Positions 23,558 through 34,524 of a DNA stretch of 64,000 bases are shown in pieces. The DNA is from Pseudomonas oryzae (GTDB lineage Bacteria > Pseudomonadota > Gammaproteobacteria > Pseudomonadales > Pseudomonadaceae). Numbering within the stretch: the stretch's first letter is position 1; the number at the start of each line of letters is the position of its first letter. The notes under the pieces were generated by a model that did no database searches, was not told the origin of the DNA, and saw only the letters and a list, made by a program, of their open reading frames with translations. A program made the translations under genes and the position numbers. The stretch lies in the NCBI RefSeq assembly GCF_900104805.1, contig NZ_LT629751.1:4452001-4516000 (forward strand), in the 5' to 3' direction.

Positions 23558-23617
23558 GGTAGCATGGGCGGAAGTGCGCCATATGCGCGTCTATGCGTTA
23601 TCAGTGGGGAGAACGCT

Positions 23618-24778
23618 ATGGCTTGGAATGAGCCGGGTGGCAACAACGACCAGGATCCCTGGGGTGGTCGTCGTGGCGGCGGTCGCCAGGGGCCGCCGGA
23701 TCTGGATGAGGCCCTGCGCAAGCTGCAGGACAATCTCAATCGCCTGATGGGTGGCCGCCGGCGTGGCGGCGACGACTCCGGCCTCGGCGGCGGCAAGGGT
23801 GGTGGTCTCGGGCTGGTGGTGATCGGCTTCGCCGTGCTCGCCGCGCTGTGGCTGTACAACGCCGTCTATGTGGTCGACGAACAGGAGCAGGCGGTCATCC
23901 TGCGCTTCGGCAAGTACTACGAAACCGTAGGCCCGGGCCTGAATCTGTACTTCCCGCCGATCGATCGCAGGTTCCAGGAGAACGTCACCCGCGAGCGTGC
24001 CTACAGCAAGCAGGGCCAGATGCTCACCGAGGACGAGAACATCATCGAGGTGCCGCTGACCGTGCAATACCGGATCAGCAACCTGCAGGAGTTCGTGCTC
24101 AACGTCGACCAGCCGGAGATCAGCCTGCAGCACGCCACCGACAGCGCCCTGCGCCATGTGGCGGGCTCCACCTCGATGGATCAGGTGCTGACCGAGGGGC
24201 GCGAGCAGATGGCCACCGAGGTCAAGGAGCGCCTGCAGCGTTTCCTCGATATCTACAAGACCGGTATCACCGTGACCCAGGTGAACATCCAGAGCGCCGC
24301 CGCGCCGCGTGAAGTGCAGGAAGCCTTCGACGACGTGATCCGGGCCCGCGAGGACGAGCAGCGCGAGAAGAACCAGGCCGAGGCCTACGCCAATGGCGTT
24401 ATCCCCGAGGCGCGCGGTCAGGCCCAGCGCATCATCGAGGATGCCAACGGCTACCGCGAGGAGGTGGTGGCGCGCGCCCAGGGTGAGGCCGATCGCTTCA
24501 CCAAGCTGGCCGCCGAGTACCGCAAGGCGCCGGAAGTGACTCGTCAGCGCCTGTATCTGGAAACCATGCAGGAAGTGCTGAGCAGCACCAGCAAGGTGCT
24601 GGTCTCGGCCGGCGAGGGGCAGAACAATCTGCTCTACCTGCCGCTGGACAAGATGGTCGATGGCCGTGCGCCGGCGGCTGCGCCGGTGACGCCGGGCGTC
24701 CAGGCCGGTGCTGCGGAGACGCTGCCGCGGATGAATAGCGATCTGCAGCGTGATCTGCGTTCGAGGGAGAGCCGCTGA
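23618..24778 (+). CDS. hflK: FtsH protease modulator HflK
   Basis: SPFH/prohibitin-like membrane protein that with HflC forms a large cage around the FtsH protease and restrains its action on membrane proteins. 386 residues. A Gly/Arg/Asp-rich cytoplasmic N-terminus (residues 1-65, MAWNEPGGNNDQDPWGG) is followed by a single transmembrane helix (about 66-86). The SPFH domain follows (YVVDEQEQAVILRFGKYYETVGPGLNLYFPP), then a long coiled-coil-forming helix. The ATG at 23618 gives the family start. It overlaps hflC by one base (TGATG). Confidence 0.95.
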   Translation: MAWNEPGGNNDQDPWGGRRGGGRQGPPDLDEALRKLQDNLNRLMGGRRRGGDDSGLGGGKGGGLGLVVIGFAVLAALWLYNAVYVVDEQEQAVILRFGKYYETVGPGLNLYFPPIDRRFQENVTRERAYSKQGQMLTEDENIIEVPLTVQYRISNLQEFVLNVDQPEISLQHATDSALRHVAGSTSMDQVLTEGREQMATEVKERLQRFLDIYKTGITVTQVNIQSAAAPREVQEAFDDVIRAREDEQREKNQAEAYANGVIPEARGQAQRIIEDANGYREEVVARAQGEADRFTKLAAEYRKAPEVTRQRLYLETMQEVLSSTSKVLVSAGEGQNNLLYLPLDKMVDGRAPAAAPVTPGVQAGAAETLPRMNSDLQRDLRSRESR

Positions 24779-25647
24779 TGAGCAACAAGTCGCTGATCAC
24801 CCTGATCGCCGCCGCCGTGCTGGCGCTGGTGGGTTGGAACTGCTTCTACATCGTCCTGCAGACCGAGAAGGCCGTGCTGCTGCAGTTCGGCAAGATCGTC
24901 AAGGCTGATGTCGAGCCTGGTCTGCACGTCAAGGTTCCCTACGTCAACCAGGTGCGCAAGTTCGACGCCCGTCTGCTGACCCTGGACTCGCCGACCCAGC
25001 GCTTCCTCACCCTGGAGAAGAAGGCGGTGATGGTCGATGCCTACGCCAAGTGGCGGGTGGCCGACGCCGAGCGCTTCTATACCGCCACCTCGGGCATGAA
25101 GCAGATCGCCGACGAGCGCCTGTCGCGGCGTCTGGAGTCTGGTCTGCGTGACCAGTTCGGCAAGCGCACCCTGCACGAGGTGGTGTCCGGCGAGCGCGAT
25201 GCGCTGATGGCCGAGATCACCCAGTTGCTCGACCGCATGGCGCGTCGCGAGCTGGGCATCGAGGTGGTCGACGTGCGCGTCAAGGCCATCGACCTGCCCA
25301 AGGAAGTCAACCGCAGCGTGTTCGAGCGGATGAGCACCGAGCGCGAGCGCGAGGCCCGCGAGCATCGCGCCAAGGGTCGCGAGCTGGCCGAGGGCATCCG
25401 TGCCGACGCCGATCGCCAGCGCCGCGTGCTGCTCGCCGAGGCCTACCGCGAGGCGGAAGAGCTGCGCGGTCAGGGCGATGCCCAGGCGGCGGCGATCTAT
25501 GCCAAGGCCTATGGCCAGGACCCGGAGTTCTACGCCTTCCACCGCAGCCTGCAGGCCTATCGGCAGAGCTTCGCCGACAAGCGCGACGTGCTGGTGCTGG
25601 ATCCGAAGAGCGAGTTCTTCCGCTATCTGGAGCAGACCAAGCCGTGA
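24778..25647 (+). CDS. hflC: FtsH protease modulator HflC
   Basis: Partner of HflK in the FtsH-HflKC complex. 289 residues with an N-terminal membrane anchor (about residues 7-27), the SPFH domain (QTEKAVLLQFGKIVKADVEPGLHVKVPYVNQV) and a C-terminal helix with REREAREHRAKGRELAEGIRAD, split by family-typical charged repeats. Its ATG overlaps the hflK stop by one base, consistent with an obligate 1:1 complex. Confidence 0.95.
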   Translation: MSNKSLITLIAAAVLALVGWNCFYIVLQTEKAVLLQFGKIVKADVEPGLHVKVPYVNQVRKFDARLLTLDSPTQRFLTLEKKAVMVDAYAKWRVADAERFYTATSGMKQIADERLSRRLESGLRDQFGKRTLHEVVSGERDALMAEITQLLDRMARRELGIEVVDVRVKAIDLPKEVNRSVFERMSTEREREAREHRAKGRELAEGIRADADRQRRVLLAEAYREAEELRGQGDAQAAAIYAKAYGQDPEFYAFHRSLQAYRQSFADKRDVLVLDPKSEFFRYLEQTKP

Positions 25648-25715
25648 TCGATCCGCCCGGCGGCTGCCCGTGCAGCCGCCGGCGTGATCGCGGAGAAAAC
25701 GTGTTATCATGAGTC

Positions 25716-25739
25716 AGCCGGGATTTCCCGGCTTTTTTG
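25716..25739 (+). terminator. intrinsic terminator after hflC
   Basis: AGCCGGGA and TCCCGGCT pair around TT and run into T5-6. It closes the hfq-hflXKC transcript before the DUF2065 gene. Confidence 0.85.
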
Positions 25740-25753
25740 CGTCTGCGGGAACC

Positions 25754-25939
25754 ATGTGGCAAGAACTCGGAATCGCTTTTTGTTTGCTGCTGGTACTGGA
25801 AGGCATCCTGCCCTTCCTCAGTCCGCGGCGCTGGCGCGAGGCTGTCGTCAGTCTGGCCCGGCTGGAGGATCGCCAGCTGCGCCTGATCGGACTGGGCAGC
25901 ATGCTGCTGGGAACGGCCCTGTTGTACGGGCTTCGTTGA
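25754..25939 (+). CDS. DUF2065 (YjeT-type) small membrane protein
   Basis: A 61-residue protein, [21 protein letters not shown]..., with two hydrophobic helices (about residues 5-20 and 41-58) separated by a basic loop ([21 protein letters not shown]). It matches the DUF2065/YjeT family conserved between hflC and hisZ or purA. Function unknown. The ATG at 25754 lies just after the hflC terminator, so it likely has its own or a read-through promoter and is co-transcribed with hisZ. Confidence 0.85.
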   Translation: MWQELGIAFCLLLVLEGILPFLSPRRWREAVVSLARLEDRQLRLIGLGSMLLGTALLYGLR

Positions 25940-25971
25940 ATACCACGCCCGGCCGAAAGGGGAGAGGCAAT

Positions 25972-27159
25972 ATGGCAACGCTGGACCGCTGGCTGCTGCC
26001 GGACGGAATCGAAGAGGTGCTGCCGGCAGAGGCGGCACGCATCGAGGCTGCACGCCGTCAGGTGCTGGATCTGTTCCGCAACTGGGGCTACGAGCTGGTC
26101 ATCACTCCGCATATCGAATACCTGGAGTCCCTGCTTACCGGGGCCGGCCAGGATCTCGAGCTGCGTACCTTCAAGGTCACCGACCCGCTGTCCGGCCGGC
26201 AGATGGGCTTCCGCGCCGACATCACCCCGCAGGTGGCGCGTCTCGATGCCCATACCCATCGCCAGGAAGGACCGAGCCGCCTGTGCTACGCCGGCAGCGT
26301 GCTGCATGCCCGCCCGCGCGCGCTGTCGACTTCGCGCAGCCCGATCCAGATCGGCGCCGAACTCTACGGTGACGCCAGCGCGGCGAGCGACAGCGAGATC
26401 ATCAGCCTGATGCTCGAAGTCCTCGAGCTGGCCGGTGTCCCCGACGTGCACATGGATATCGGGCATGTCGGCATCTACCGTGGCCTGGCGCGCGCCGCCG
26501 GGCTGTCCGGCGAGGTCGAGCAGCGGCTGTTCGATGCCCTGCAGCGCAAGGCCATCGACGAAGTGGCGGCGTTGACCGCCGAGCTGCCGGTCGATCAGGC
26601 CGGCATGTTGCGCGCGCTGGCCGAGCTGTGCGGTGGCCGCGAGGTGCTGGTGCAGGCGCGTGCTCTGCTGGCCGCCGCCCCGGCACCGGTGCTGGCGGCG
26701 CTGGCCGAGCTCGAGGAGCTCGCCGACCTGCTGGCCGCGCGCTATCCGGCTCTGCCGCTGTACTTCGACCTCGGTGAGCTGCGCGGTTACCACTATCACA
26801 CCGGGGCGGTGTTCGCCGCCTTCGTGCCCGGCGTCGGCCAGGCCATCGCCCAGGGCGGGCGCTACGACGACATCGGCGCCGATTTCGGTCGCGGCCGTCC
26901 GGCCACCGGCTTCTCCACCGATCTGAAGACCCTGGTCGTGCTGGGGCAGGCGATCCAGGCCGAAGCGCCGGGTGGGGTATGGGCGCCGCAGGGTGACGAG
27001 GCCGGCCTGTGGCAGGCCGTGCTCGACCTGCGCCGCAGCGGTCGGCGCGTGGTGCAGGCGCTGCCCGGGCAGAGCGCAGCCAATGCCCGCGAGGCCGGCT
27101 GCGACAGCGAATTGCGTTTACAGGAGGGTGGCTGGCAGGTCTCGCCGCTGGCTTCCTGA
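25972..27159 (+). CDS. hisZ: ATP phosphoribosyltransferase regulatory subunit
   Basis: HisZ is a paralogue of the histidyl-tRNA synthetase catalytic core that forms an octamer with the short HisG and is needed for the first step of histidine biosynthesis. The 395-residue length is normal. Motif 2-like [15 protein letters not shown] and the histidine-A-like GGRYDD segment are visible, while the C-terminal anticodon-binding domain of true HisRS is absent. A GGGGAGAGGC Shine-Dalgarno precedes the ATG. hisG is not in the window; purA follows after 54 bases. Confidence 0.93.
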   Translation: MATLDRWLLPDGIEEVLPAEAARIEAARRQVLDLFRNWGYELVITPHIEYLESLLTGAGQDLELRTFKVTDPLSGRQMGFRADITPQVARLDAHTHRQEGPSRLCYAGSVLHARPRALSTSRSPIQIGAELYGDASAASDSEIISLMLEVLELAGVPDVHMDIGHVGIYRGLARAAGLSGEVEQRLFDALQRKAIDEVAALTAELPVDQAGMLRALAELCGGREVLVQARALLAAAPAPVLAALAELEELADLLAARYPALPLYFDLGELRGYHYHTGAVFAAFVPGVGQAIAQGGRYDDIGADFGRGRPATGFSTDLKTLVVLGQAIQAEAPGGVWAPQGDEAGLWQAVLDLRRSGRRVVQALPGQSAANAREAGCDSELRLQEGGWQVSPLAS

Positions 27160-28509
<1,350 letters not shown>

Positions 28510-28526
28510 TCGGCAGGTGATCACGC

Positions 28527-28558
28527 ACAAGGGCCGCGCAAGCGGCCCTTGTCGTTTT
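28527..28558 (+). terminator. intrinsic terminator after purA
   Basis: ACAAGGGCCGC and GCGGCCCTTGT pair over 11 bp with a GCAA tetraloop, followed by CGTTTT. Confidence 0.85.
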
Positions 28559-28628
28559 GGTGGTGTGCGGCGACAGGCCGGTCGGAGATGGGAGAAGGGG
28601 CTTGGCGTGCGGCGCTTTTCTGCGGGCG

Positions 28629-28660
28629 AAAAAAAACCGGATCTTGCGATCCGGTTTTTT
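28629..28660 (-). terminator. terminator of the tRNA-Leu array
   Basis: AAAAAACCGGATC and GATCCGGTTTTTT pair over 13 bp around a 4-base loop. It lies six bases past the last tRNA in the minus direction and ends in a T-tract, so it terminates the leftward tRNA transcript and could also act from the purA side. Confidence 0.85.
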
Positions 28661-28665
28661 GGAAT

Positions 28666-28752
28666 TGGTGCCCAGGAGAAGACTCGAACTTCCACGGTAT
28701 TTCTACCACTGATACCTGAAACCAGCGCGTCTACCAATTCCGCCACCTGGGC
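28666..28752 (-). tRNA. tRNA-Leu (CAG anticodon), copy 1 (promoter-distal)
   Basis: 87-base class II tRNA with acceptor arms GCCCAGG/CCTGGGC, anticodon CAG (28716-28718), a long variable arm and an encoded CCA. Third in transcription order. Confidence 0.96.
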
Positions 28753-28826
28753 GTGCCATGTTTGCCGTTGCCGGCGAAGCCTGACTGCTTCTTTCGTCAG
28801 CATCCGCTTGCGCGTCTGCTTGGAAT

Positions 28827-28913
28827 TGGTGCCCAGGAGAAGACTCGAACTTCCACGGTATTGCTACCACTGATACCTGAAACCAGCGCGTCTACCAATT
28901 CCGCCACCTGGGC
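28827..28913 (-). tRNA. tRNA-Leu (CAG anticodon), copy 2
   Basis: Identical to the other two copies except one base in the loop of the variable arm (plus-strand G at 28863 where the others have T). Acceptor, anticodon and T arms are unchanged, so it should be functional. Confidence 0.96.
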
Positions 28914-28987
28914 GTGCCATGTTTGCCGTTTCCGGCGAAGCCTGACTGCTTCTTTCGTCAGCGTCCGCTTGCGCGTCTGCTTGGAAT

Positions 28988-29074
28988 TGGTGCCCAGGAG
29001 AAGACTCGAACTTCCACGGTATTTCTACCACTGATACCTGAAACCAGCGCGTCTACCAATTCCGCCACCTGGGC
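28988..29074 (-). tRNA. tRNA-Leu (CAG anticodon), copy 3 (promoter-proximal)
   Basis: 87-base class II tRNA with encoded CCA, identical in sequence to copy 1 and the first one transcribed. Confidence 0.96.
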
Positions 29075-29143
29075 TAATAGTGCGATGATTACTCATCTGC
29101 TCTATCGTTACAGCTTGCAGGGTTACTGCTGCTGTGGGCGCGC

Positions 29144-29173
29144 ATCTTACGGGTGCCCCCGTCAGCTTGTAAA
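29144..29173 (-). promoter_or_regulatory. promoter of the tRNA-Leu array
   Basis: On the minus strand, TTTACA (29168-29173) and TAAGAT (29144-29149) are 18 bp apart and followed by GCGCGCCC. The GC-rich discriminator is the hallmark of stringently controlled stable-RNA promoters. It is divergent from rnr. Confidence 0.65.
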
Positions 29174-29284
29174 CCCCTGATGCGAAAAAATTTTATTGTG
29201 GCGACGAGGCTGCCCCGCGGGGCGCTTTCGCGCTTCAATATAGGCAAGAGCACGGGCAAGACAACCAAAGGTGAATCCCGACAC

Positions 29285-31978
29285 ATGGCCGATTGGCAAA
29301 GCCTCGATCCCGAGGCCGCCCGCGAGGCGGAAAAATACGACAACCCCATTCCCAGTCGCGAGCTGATTCTCGCCCATCTCGCCGAGCGCGGTGCGCCGGC
29401 GACCCGGGCGCAGCTGTTCGAAGAGCTGGGCCTGGCCGGCGAGGAGGCCGAGGAGGCCCTGCGCCGTCGGCTGCGCGCCATGGAGCGCGATGGCCAGCTC
29501 ATCTATACCCGCCGTGGTGCCTACGCCCCGGTTGACAAGCTGGACCTGATCCGCGGGCGCATCAGCGGCCACCGCGACGGCTTCGGCTTCCTGATTCCCG
29601 ACGACGGCAGCGAGGACCTGTTCCTCAGTCCGGCGCAGATGCGCTTGGTGTTCGACGGCGACGTCGCCCTGGCCCGTGTCTCCGGTGTCGACCGCCGCGG
29701 TCGCCGCGAGGGCGCGCTGGTCGAGGTGCTCAGCCGCGCCCACGAGACCCTGGTCGGCCGCTTCTTCGAGGAGAGCGGTGTCTCGGTGGTGGTCGCCGAC
29801 AACCCGAAGATCCAGCAGCAGGTGCTGGTGCTGCCCGGCAAGCAGGGCGCGGCCCGTCACGGCCAGTTCGTCGAGGTGCGCATCGACCTGTGGCCGACGG
29901 TGTTCCGCCAGGCCCAGGGCGAGGTGGTCGAGGTGCTTGGCGACTACATGGCGCCGGGCATGGAGATCGAAGTGGCGTTGCGCAGCTACGACCTGCCGCA
30001 CGTCTGGCCCGAGGGCGTGCTTCAGGAGGCGAAGAAGCTCAAGCCCGAGGTGGAGGAAAAGGACAAGGAGAAGCGCGTCGATCTGCGTCAGCTGCCCTTC
30101 GTCACCATCGACGGCGAGGACGCGCGCGACTTCGACGATGCGGTGTACGCCGAGGCGATCAAGGGCGGCGGCTGGCGCCTGTTCGTCGCCATCGCCGACG
30201 TCTCCCACTACGTCAAGGTCGGCTCGGCGCTGGACGCCGAGGCGGTCGAGCGCGGCAACTCGGTGTACTTCCCCGAACGGGTGATCCCGATGCTGCCCGA
30301 GGAACTGTCCAACGGCCTGTGCTCGCTCAATCCGCTGGTCGACCGCCTGGCTATGGTCTGCGAGATGACCGTGTCGAAGAGCGGCGCGCTGACCGGCTAC
30401 CAGTTCTACGAGGCGGTGATCCACTCGCATGCGCGCCTGACCTACACCAAGGTCAGCCAGCTGCTGGAGAAGCCCAACTCCACCGAGGCCAAGTTCCTCC
30501 GCCAGCAGATGCCGCACCTGGTGCCGCACCTGCGCCAGCTGTACGCACTGTACAAGTCGCTGCTGGCCGCCCGCCAGGTGCGCGGCGCCATCGATTTCGA
30601 GACCCAGGAGACGCGTATCGTCTTCGGCGCCGATCGCAAGATCACCGAGATCCGCCCGACCCAGCGCAACGATGCGCACCGGCTGATCGAGGAGTGCATG
30701 CTGTGCGCCAACGTCGCCACCGCGCGCTTCCTCGAGGAGCACGACATTCCGGCGCTGTACCGCGTGCACGACGTGCCGCCGGCGGAGAAGCTGGAGAAGT
30801 TGCGCGCCTTCCTCGCCGAGCTGGGCCTGACCCTGTTCCGCGGCAAGGGCGAGCCGACGCCGAAGGACTACCTCAACCTGCTCGAGTCGGTGCGCGAGCG
30901 TCCCGACTACCACCTGATCCAGACGGTGATGCTGCGCTCGCTCAGCCAGGCGGTGTACAGTCCGGAGAACGCCGGGCACTTCGGCCTCAACTACGAGGCC
31001 TACACCCACTTCACCTCGCCGATCCGCCGCTATCCGGACCTGCTGGTGCACCGCGCGATCCGCAGCGTGATCCGTTCCAAGCGGCAGACCGACAAGGTGC
31101 AGCGCGTCGGCGCGGCGAGCATGCCCAAGGCACGCATCTACCCCTACGACGAGGAACGCCTCGCCCAGCTCGGCGAGCAGTGCTCGATGACCGAGCGGCG
31201 TGCCGACGAGGCCACCCGCGACGTGGTCAACTGGCTGAAGTGCGAGTACATGCGCGACCGGGTCGGCGAGACCTTCCCCGGCGTGGTCACCGCGGTGACC
31301 GGCTTCGGTCTGTTCGTCGAACTGACCGACATCTACGTGGAAGGCCTGGTGCACGTCACCGCGCTGCCGGCCGACTACTACCACTTCGACCCGGTGCACC
31401 ATCGTCTGGCCGGCGAGCGCTCCGGGCGCAGCTTCCGCCTGGGCGACAGCGTGGAGATCATCGTGGCGCGCGTCGACCTCGACGAGCGCAAGATCGACTT
31501 CGAGCTCAGCGACAACCCGCTCACCGCGATGCCGGCGCGCAAGCGCCAGGTGAAGGGCGGTCGGGAGCCCGCCGGCAAGACGCCGGCACGCAAGCGCGAG
31601 CCGGCGGCGATCGAGGCGCAGGGCGTTGCTCCGCGCCGCGAGGCGCGCAAGACCGGGCGCGTGCAGGCGCTGCCCGAGGTGGCGCCGCAGCTGCTCGAAC
31701 AGGCCGATGTACTGCTCGGCAACGTCGACGTGGAGAAGAGCCGGGCGGTGAAGAAGAAGCTGCTCGAGGACGCCAAGGCGCCTGCGAAGTCGTCCGCCAA
31801 GGCCGACAAGGGCAAGGCCAGGACTGCCGGTGCCGGCAAGGCCGCGGACAAGAAGAAGGCCATCCCCCGTCCGGTCCGGGTTTCCGGGGCGGCCAAGGGC
31901 AAGAGCAAGGCCAGCAAGAAGCCCGCGGCCGAAGCGCCGGCCGGGCGCGCCATACGTAAACGCAAGGTCGAACAATGA
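29285..31978 (+). CDS. rnr: exoribonuclease RNase R
   Basis: Processive 3'-to-5' hydrolytic exoribonuclease able to unwind structured RNA; it acts in rRNA quality control and non-stop mRNA decay with tmRNA. 897 residues in order: N-terminal winged helix, two cold-shock domains, and the RNB catalytic domain with [13 protein letters not shown] at about residues 276-288 (metal-binding aspartates). An S1 RNA-binding domain (about 660-742, [15 protein letters not shown]) follows, then a long Lys/Ala/Arg-rich tail (about 745-897) that aids helicase activity. The ATG at 29285 fits [12 protein letters not shown]. It overlaps rlmB by ATGA. Confidence 0.96.
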   Translation: MADWQSLDPEAAREAEKYDNPIPSRELILAHLAERGAPATRAQLFEELGLAGEEAEEALRRRLRAMERDGQLIYTRRGAYAPVDKLDLIRGRISGHRDGFGFLIPDDGSEDLFLSPAQMRLVFDGDVALARVSGVDRRGRREGALVEVLSRAHETLVGRFFEESGVSVVVADNPKIQQQVLVLPGKQGAARHGQFVEVRIDLWPTVFRQAQGEVVEVLGDYMAPGMEIEVALRSYDLPHVWPEGVLQEAKKLKPEVEEKDKEKRVDLRQLPFVTIDGEDARDFDDAVYAEAIKGGGWRLFVAIADVSHYVKVGSALDAEAVERGNSVYFPERVIPMLPEELSNGLCSLNPLVDRLAMVCEMTVSKSGALTGYQFYEAVIHSHARLTYTKVSQLLEKPNSTEAKFLRQQMPHLVPHLRQLYALYKSLLAARQVRGAIDFETQETRIVFGADRKITEIRPTQRNDAHRLIEECMLCANVATARFLEEHDIPALYRVHDVPPAEKLEKLRAFLAELGLTLFRGKGEPTPKDYLNLLESVRERPDYHLIQTVMLRSLSQAVYSPENAGHFGLNYEAYTHFTSPIRRYPDLLVHRAIRSVIRSKRQTDKVQRVGAASMPKARIYPYDEERLAQLGEQCSMTERRADEATRDVVNWLKCEYMRDRVGETFPGVVTAVTGFGLFVELTDIYVEGLVHVTALPADYYHFDPVHHRLAGERSGRSFRLGDSVEIIVARVDLDERKIDFELSDNPLTAMPARKRQVKGGREPAGKTPARKREPAAIEAQGVAPRREARKTGRVQALPEVAPQLLEQADVLLGNVDVEKSRAVKKKLLEDAKAPAKSSAKADKGKARTAGAGKAADKKKAIPRPVRVSGAAKGKSKASKKPAAEAPAGRAIRKRKVEQ

Positions 31979-32727
31979 GTCAGTGGGAACGGGTTTACGG
32001 CGTGCATGCCGTGGAGGCATTGCTGCGTCATCACCCCAAGCGGGTCAAGCAGCTGTGGCTGGCCGAAGGGCGCCAGGATCCGCGCGTGCAGACGCTGGTG
32101 CAGCTGGCCGGCGAGGCGCGCGTGCCGGTCGGCCAGCGCGAGCGGCGCGAGCTGGACGAGTGGGCCGAGGGCGTGCACCAGGGCGTGGTCGCCGAGGTCA
32201 GCCCCAGCCAGGTGTGGGGCGAGAACTACCTCGAGGAGCTGCTGACGCGCGGCGGCGCGGTGCCCCTGCTGCTGGTGCTCGACGGGGTGACCGATCCGCA
32301 CAACCTCGGCGCCTGCCTGCGCACTGCCGACGCTGCCGGCGTGCAGGCGGTGATCGTGCCCAAGGACAAGTCGGCGACCCTCAACGCCACCGTGCGCAAG
32401 GTCGCCTGCGGCGCCGCCGAAGTGGTGCCGCTGGTCGCGGTGACCAATCTGGCGCGCACCCTGGAGAAGCTGCAGCAGCAGGGGTTGTGGGTGGTCGGCA
32501 CCGCCGGCGAGGCGACCCAGGAGATCTACGATCTCGACCTGCGCGGGCCGACCGTGCTGGTCATGGGCGCCGAAGGCAAGGGCATGCGCCGGCTGACCCG
32601 CGAGCACTGCGACTACCTGGCCAAGCTGCCGATGGGGGGCAGCGTCAGCAGTCTCAACGTCTCGGTGGCCACCGGCGTCTGCCTGTTCGAGGCGGTCCGC
32701 CAGCGCCGGCCGGCTCCGGGTGTCTGA
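31975..32727 (+). CDS. rlmB: 23S rRNA (guanosine(2251)-2'-O)-methyltransferase
   Basis: SPOUT/SpoU methyltransferase that methylates G2251 in the peptidyl-transferase P loop, using S-adenosylmethionine. 250 residues. The N-terminal substrate-binding domain starts [22 protein letters not shown]. The trefoil-knot motifs are [14 protein letters not shown] (motif 1), [14 protein letters not shown] (motif 2) and [17 protein letters not shown] (motif 3). Translation is coupled to rnr. Confidence 0.96.
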   Translation: MSQWERVYGVHAVEALLRHHPKRVKQLWLAEGRQDPRVQTLVQLAGEARVPVGQRERRELDEWAEGVHQGVVAEVSPSQVWGENYLEELLTRGGAVPLLLVLDGVTDPHNLGACLRTADAAGVQAVIVPKDKSATLNATVRKVACGAAEVVPLVAVTNLARTLEKLQQQGLWVVGTAGEATQEIYDLDLRGPTVLVMGAEGKGMRRLTREHCDYLAKLPMGGSVSSLNVSVATGVCLFEAVRQRRPAPGV

Positions 32728-32744
32728 ATTCCCGCCCCGCCCGG

Positions 32745-32773
32745 TTGCGGGGCGCTTCGCCCCTCCGTACAAT
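32745..32773 (+). promoter_or_regulatory. promoter of the rpsF-rpsR ribosomal protein operon
   Basis: TTGCGG (32745-32750) and TACAAT (32768-32773) lie 17 bp apart, with GC-rich GCTGCCCC after the -10. The spacer contains the inverted repeat GGGGCG/CGCCCC. A leader of roughly 115 bases would precede rpsF. Confidence 0.6.
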
Positions 32774-32846
32774 GCTGCCCCTTGTCGTCCCGGCAGGCGC
32801 ATGCGCGTCCGGCCAGCGGCAAGAACACACGAAACATTCACTCCTT

Positions 32847-32870
32847 GCCTGACCGCATTTCGCGGCAGGC
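32847..32870 (+). promoter_or_regulatory. leader hairpin, candidate S6:S18 autoregulatory site
   Basis: GCCTG-A-CCGC pairs with GCGG-CAGGC around loop ATTTC, leaving one bulged A, and sits 23 bases before the rpsF ATG and close to its AAGGAG. The S6:S18 complex is known to bind a CCG-containing stem in its own mRNA leader in many bacteria. The placement and CCG content fit, but I cannot confirm the full consensus. Confidence 0.45.
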
Positions 32871-32893
32871 TGCATAACCCGTAAGGAGCATTT

Positions 32894-33304
32894 ATGCGTC
32901 ATTACGAAATCGTCTTCCTGGTTCACCCGGATCAGAGTGAGCAGGTTGGCGGCATGGTCGAGCGTTACACCAAGACCATCGAAGAAGACGGCGGCAAGGT
33001 TCACCGCCTGGAAGACTGGGGCCGTCGTCAGCTGGCTTACGCCATCGACAACGTCCACAAGGCTCACTACGTGCTGATGAACGTCGAGTGCAGCGCCGCT
33101 GCCCTGGCCGAGCTGGAAGACAACTTCCGCTACAACGACGCCGTGATCCGCAACCTGGTGATCCGCCGTGACGCCGCCGTGACCGAGCAGTCCGAAATGC
33201 TGAAGGCCGAAGAAAGCCGCAGCGAGCGCCGCGAGCGTCGTGACCGCAGCGAAGCCGGCGAAGGCGCCGCTGAAGGCACCGACGGCGACAGCGCCGACGA
33301 GTAA
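32894..33304 (+). CDS. rpsF: 30S ribosomal protein S6
   Basis: Small-subunit platform protein that binds together with S18. 136 residues: [18 protein letters not shown] opening, [19 protein letters not shown] and [11 protein letters not shown] core, then a charged tail ([18 protein letters not shown]) ending in acidic residues, where RimK can add glutamates in related bacteria. AAGGAG precedes the ATG. Confidence 0.98.
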   Translation: MRHYEIVFLVHPDQSEQVGGMVERYTKTIEEDGGKVHRLEDWGRRQLAYAIDNVHKAHYVLMNVECSAAALAELEDNFRYNDAVIRNLVIRRDAAVTEQSEMLKAEESRSERRERRDRSEAGEGAAEGTDGDSADE

Positions 33305-33334
33305 TCTTCGTAACCAGTATTGAGGAGCCACCAC

Positions 33335-33565
33335 ATGGCACGTTTCTTCCGTCGTCGCAAGTTCTGCCGTTTCACCGCTGAAGGCGTCCTGGAGATCGAT
33401 TACAAGGATCTCAACACCCTGAAGGCCTACATCTCCGAAACCGGCAAGATCGTTCCGAGCCGTATCACCGGTACCAAAGCCAAGTATCAGCGTCAGCTGG
33501 CCACCGCCATCAAGCGTGCCCGCTACCTGGCCCTGCTGCCCTACACCGACAGCCACGGCCGTTGA
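33335..33565 (+). CDS. rpsR: 30S ribosomal protein S18
   Basis: 76-residue basic platform protein, [17 protein letters not shown], with the conserved [25 protein letters not shown] core that pairs with S6 and 16S rRNA. TGAGGAG lies before the ATG at 33335. The single Cys-containing RKFC motif is the classical (C+ type) form. Confidence 0.98.
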   Translation: MARFFRRRKFCRFTAEGVLEIDYKDLNTLKAYISETGKIVPSRITGTKAKYQRQLATAIKRARYLALLPYTDSHGR

Positions 33566-33609
33566 GGCCAGGCCCGTCGACAGGTCAACGGATCCAACGG
33601 ATTTAGTAG

Positions 33610-34503
33610 ATGCGGGCACTAGCTGACTTCGTCATGCGTGGACGCCTGCAGGCCACCCTCGCGGTGGTCGTGACTGCGGCGCTGCCCCTGCTGTTCTGGG
33701 TGAGTGCCGCCGCCGGCTCGCTGGTCCTGCTGCGCCGCGGCCTCAACGATGCCCTGGGCATCGTGCTGTGGGCGCTGCTGCCGACCCTGCTGTGGTGGCA
33801 CTTCGGTGAGCCGCGGCCGCTGCTGGTGTTGCTGGGCAGCCTGGTGCTGGCCCTGGTGCTGCGCAACAGCGTCTCCTGGACGCGGGTGCTGCTGACCAGT
33901 GTGCTGGTGGGCGTCCTGTATGGCGTGACCATCGACGCCGTGTTCGGCGAGACGGTCAAGCGCAACGCCGCCGAGCTGCTCGAGCTGATGCCGCAGATGC
34001 TGGGCGATGCCTACCAGCAGATGGGCACCGACGAAAAGGCCCGCCTCGGCGAGCTGCTCGTACCGGTGCTCACTGGCCTGATGGCCGCCCTGCTGCAGCT
34101 GCTCAGCCTGCTGTGCCTGCTGCTGGGGCGTTACTGGCAGGCGTTGCTGTACAACCCGGGCGGGTTCGCCCGCGAGTTCCACGCGGTACGCCTGCCGGCG
34201 CCGCTCGCTGTGGGTCTGGTGGTGGGCGTGTTCCTGCTGCCGGGCGTGGACATCGAGCTGGCCATGCTGACGCCGCTGTGCAGTGTGCCGCTGGCGTTCG
34301 CCGGGGTGGCCCTGCTGCACGGACTGGTCGCCCAGCAGCGCCTGGCGCGCTTCTGGCTGGTGGGGCTGTACGTGGCGCTGCTGTTGTTCATGCAGCTGGT
34401 GTATCCGTTGTTGGTCGTGTTGGCCGTGGTCGACAGTCTGATTGATTTTCGTGGGCGCGCCGGACGCAGTGGCGTCGATGGGCCCACGAACGGTGAAGGT
34501 TAA
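33610..34503 (+). CDS. conserved integral membrane protein between rpsR and rplI
   Basis: A 297-residue hydrophobic protein with about 8 predicted transmembrane segments (for example residues 15-45, 50-70, 74-105, 150-178, 194-250 and 258-283) and one soluble loop (about 115-145, ELLELMPQMLGDAYQQMGTDEKARLGEL). The topology is reminiscent of YybS/DUF2232-type proteins, which also sit beside ribosomal genes. No catalytic motif is visible and the function is not known. Its place inside the S6-S18-L9 operon is conserved in Pseudomonas, which implies co-expression with ribosomal proteins. Confidence 0.8.
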   Translation: MRALADFVMRGRLQATLAVVVTAALPLLFWVSAAAGSLVLLRRGLNDALGIVLWALLPTLLWWHFGEPRPLLVLLGSLVLALVLRNSVSWTRVLLTSVLVGVLYGVTIDAVFGETVKRNAAELLELMPQMLGDAYQQMGTDEKARLGELLVPVLTGLMAALLQLLSLLCLLLGRYWQALLYNPGGFAREFHAVRLPAPLAVGLVVGVFLLPGVDIELAMLTPLCSVPLAFAGVALLHGLVAQQRLARFWLVGLYVALLLFMQLVYPLLVVLAVVDSLIDFRGRAGRSGVDGPTNGEG

Positions 34504-34524
34504 AAGTTAAGAGGTTAAAGCCAA

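Larger units (their letters stand above)
28666..29074 (-). repeat. tandem 161-bp repeat carrying three tRNA-Leu genes
   Basis: The tRNA plus a 74-bp spacer repeats with an exact 161-bp period (starts at 28666, 28827 and 28988). The two spacers differ at two positions and the tRNAs at one, which indicates recent duplication or gene conversion. Confidence 0.9.

Noticed and set aside
29162-32020. Open frame of about 950 codons on the minus strand opposite rnr
   Set aside because: Antisense shadow of rnr; Val/Leu/Gly/His/Gln-rich with no recognisable motif.
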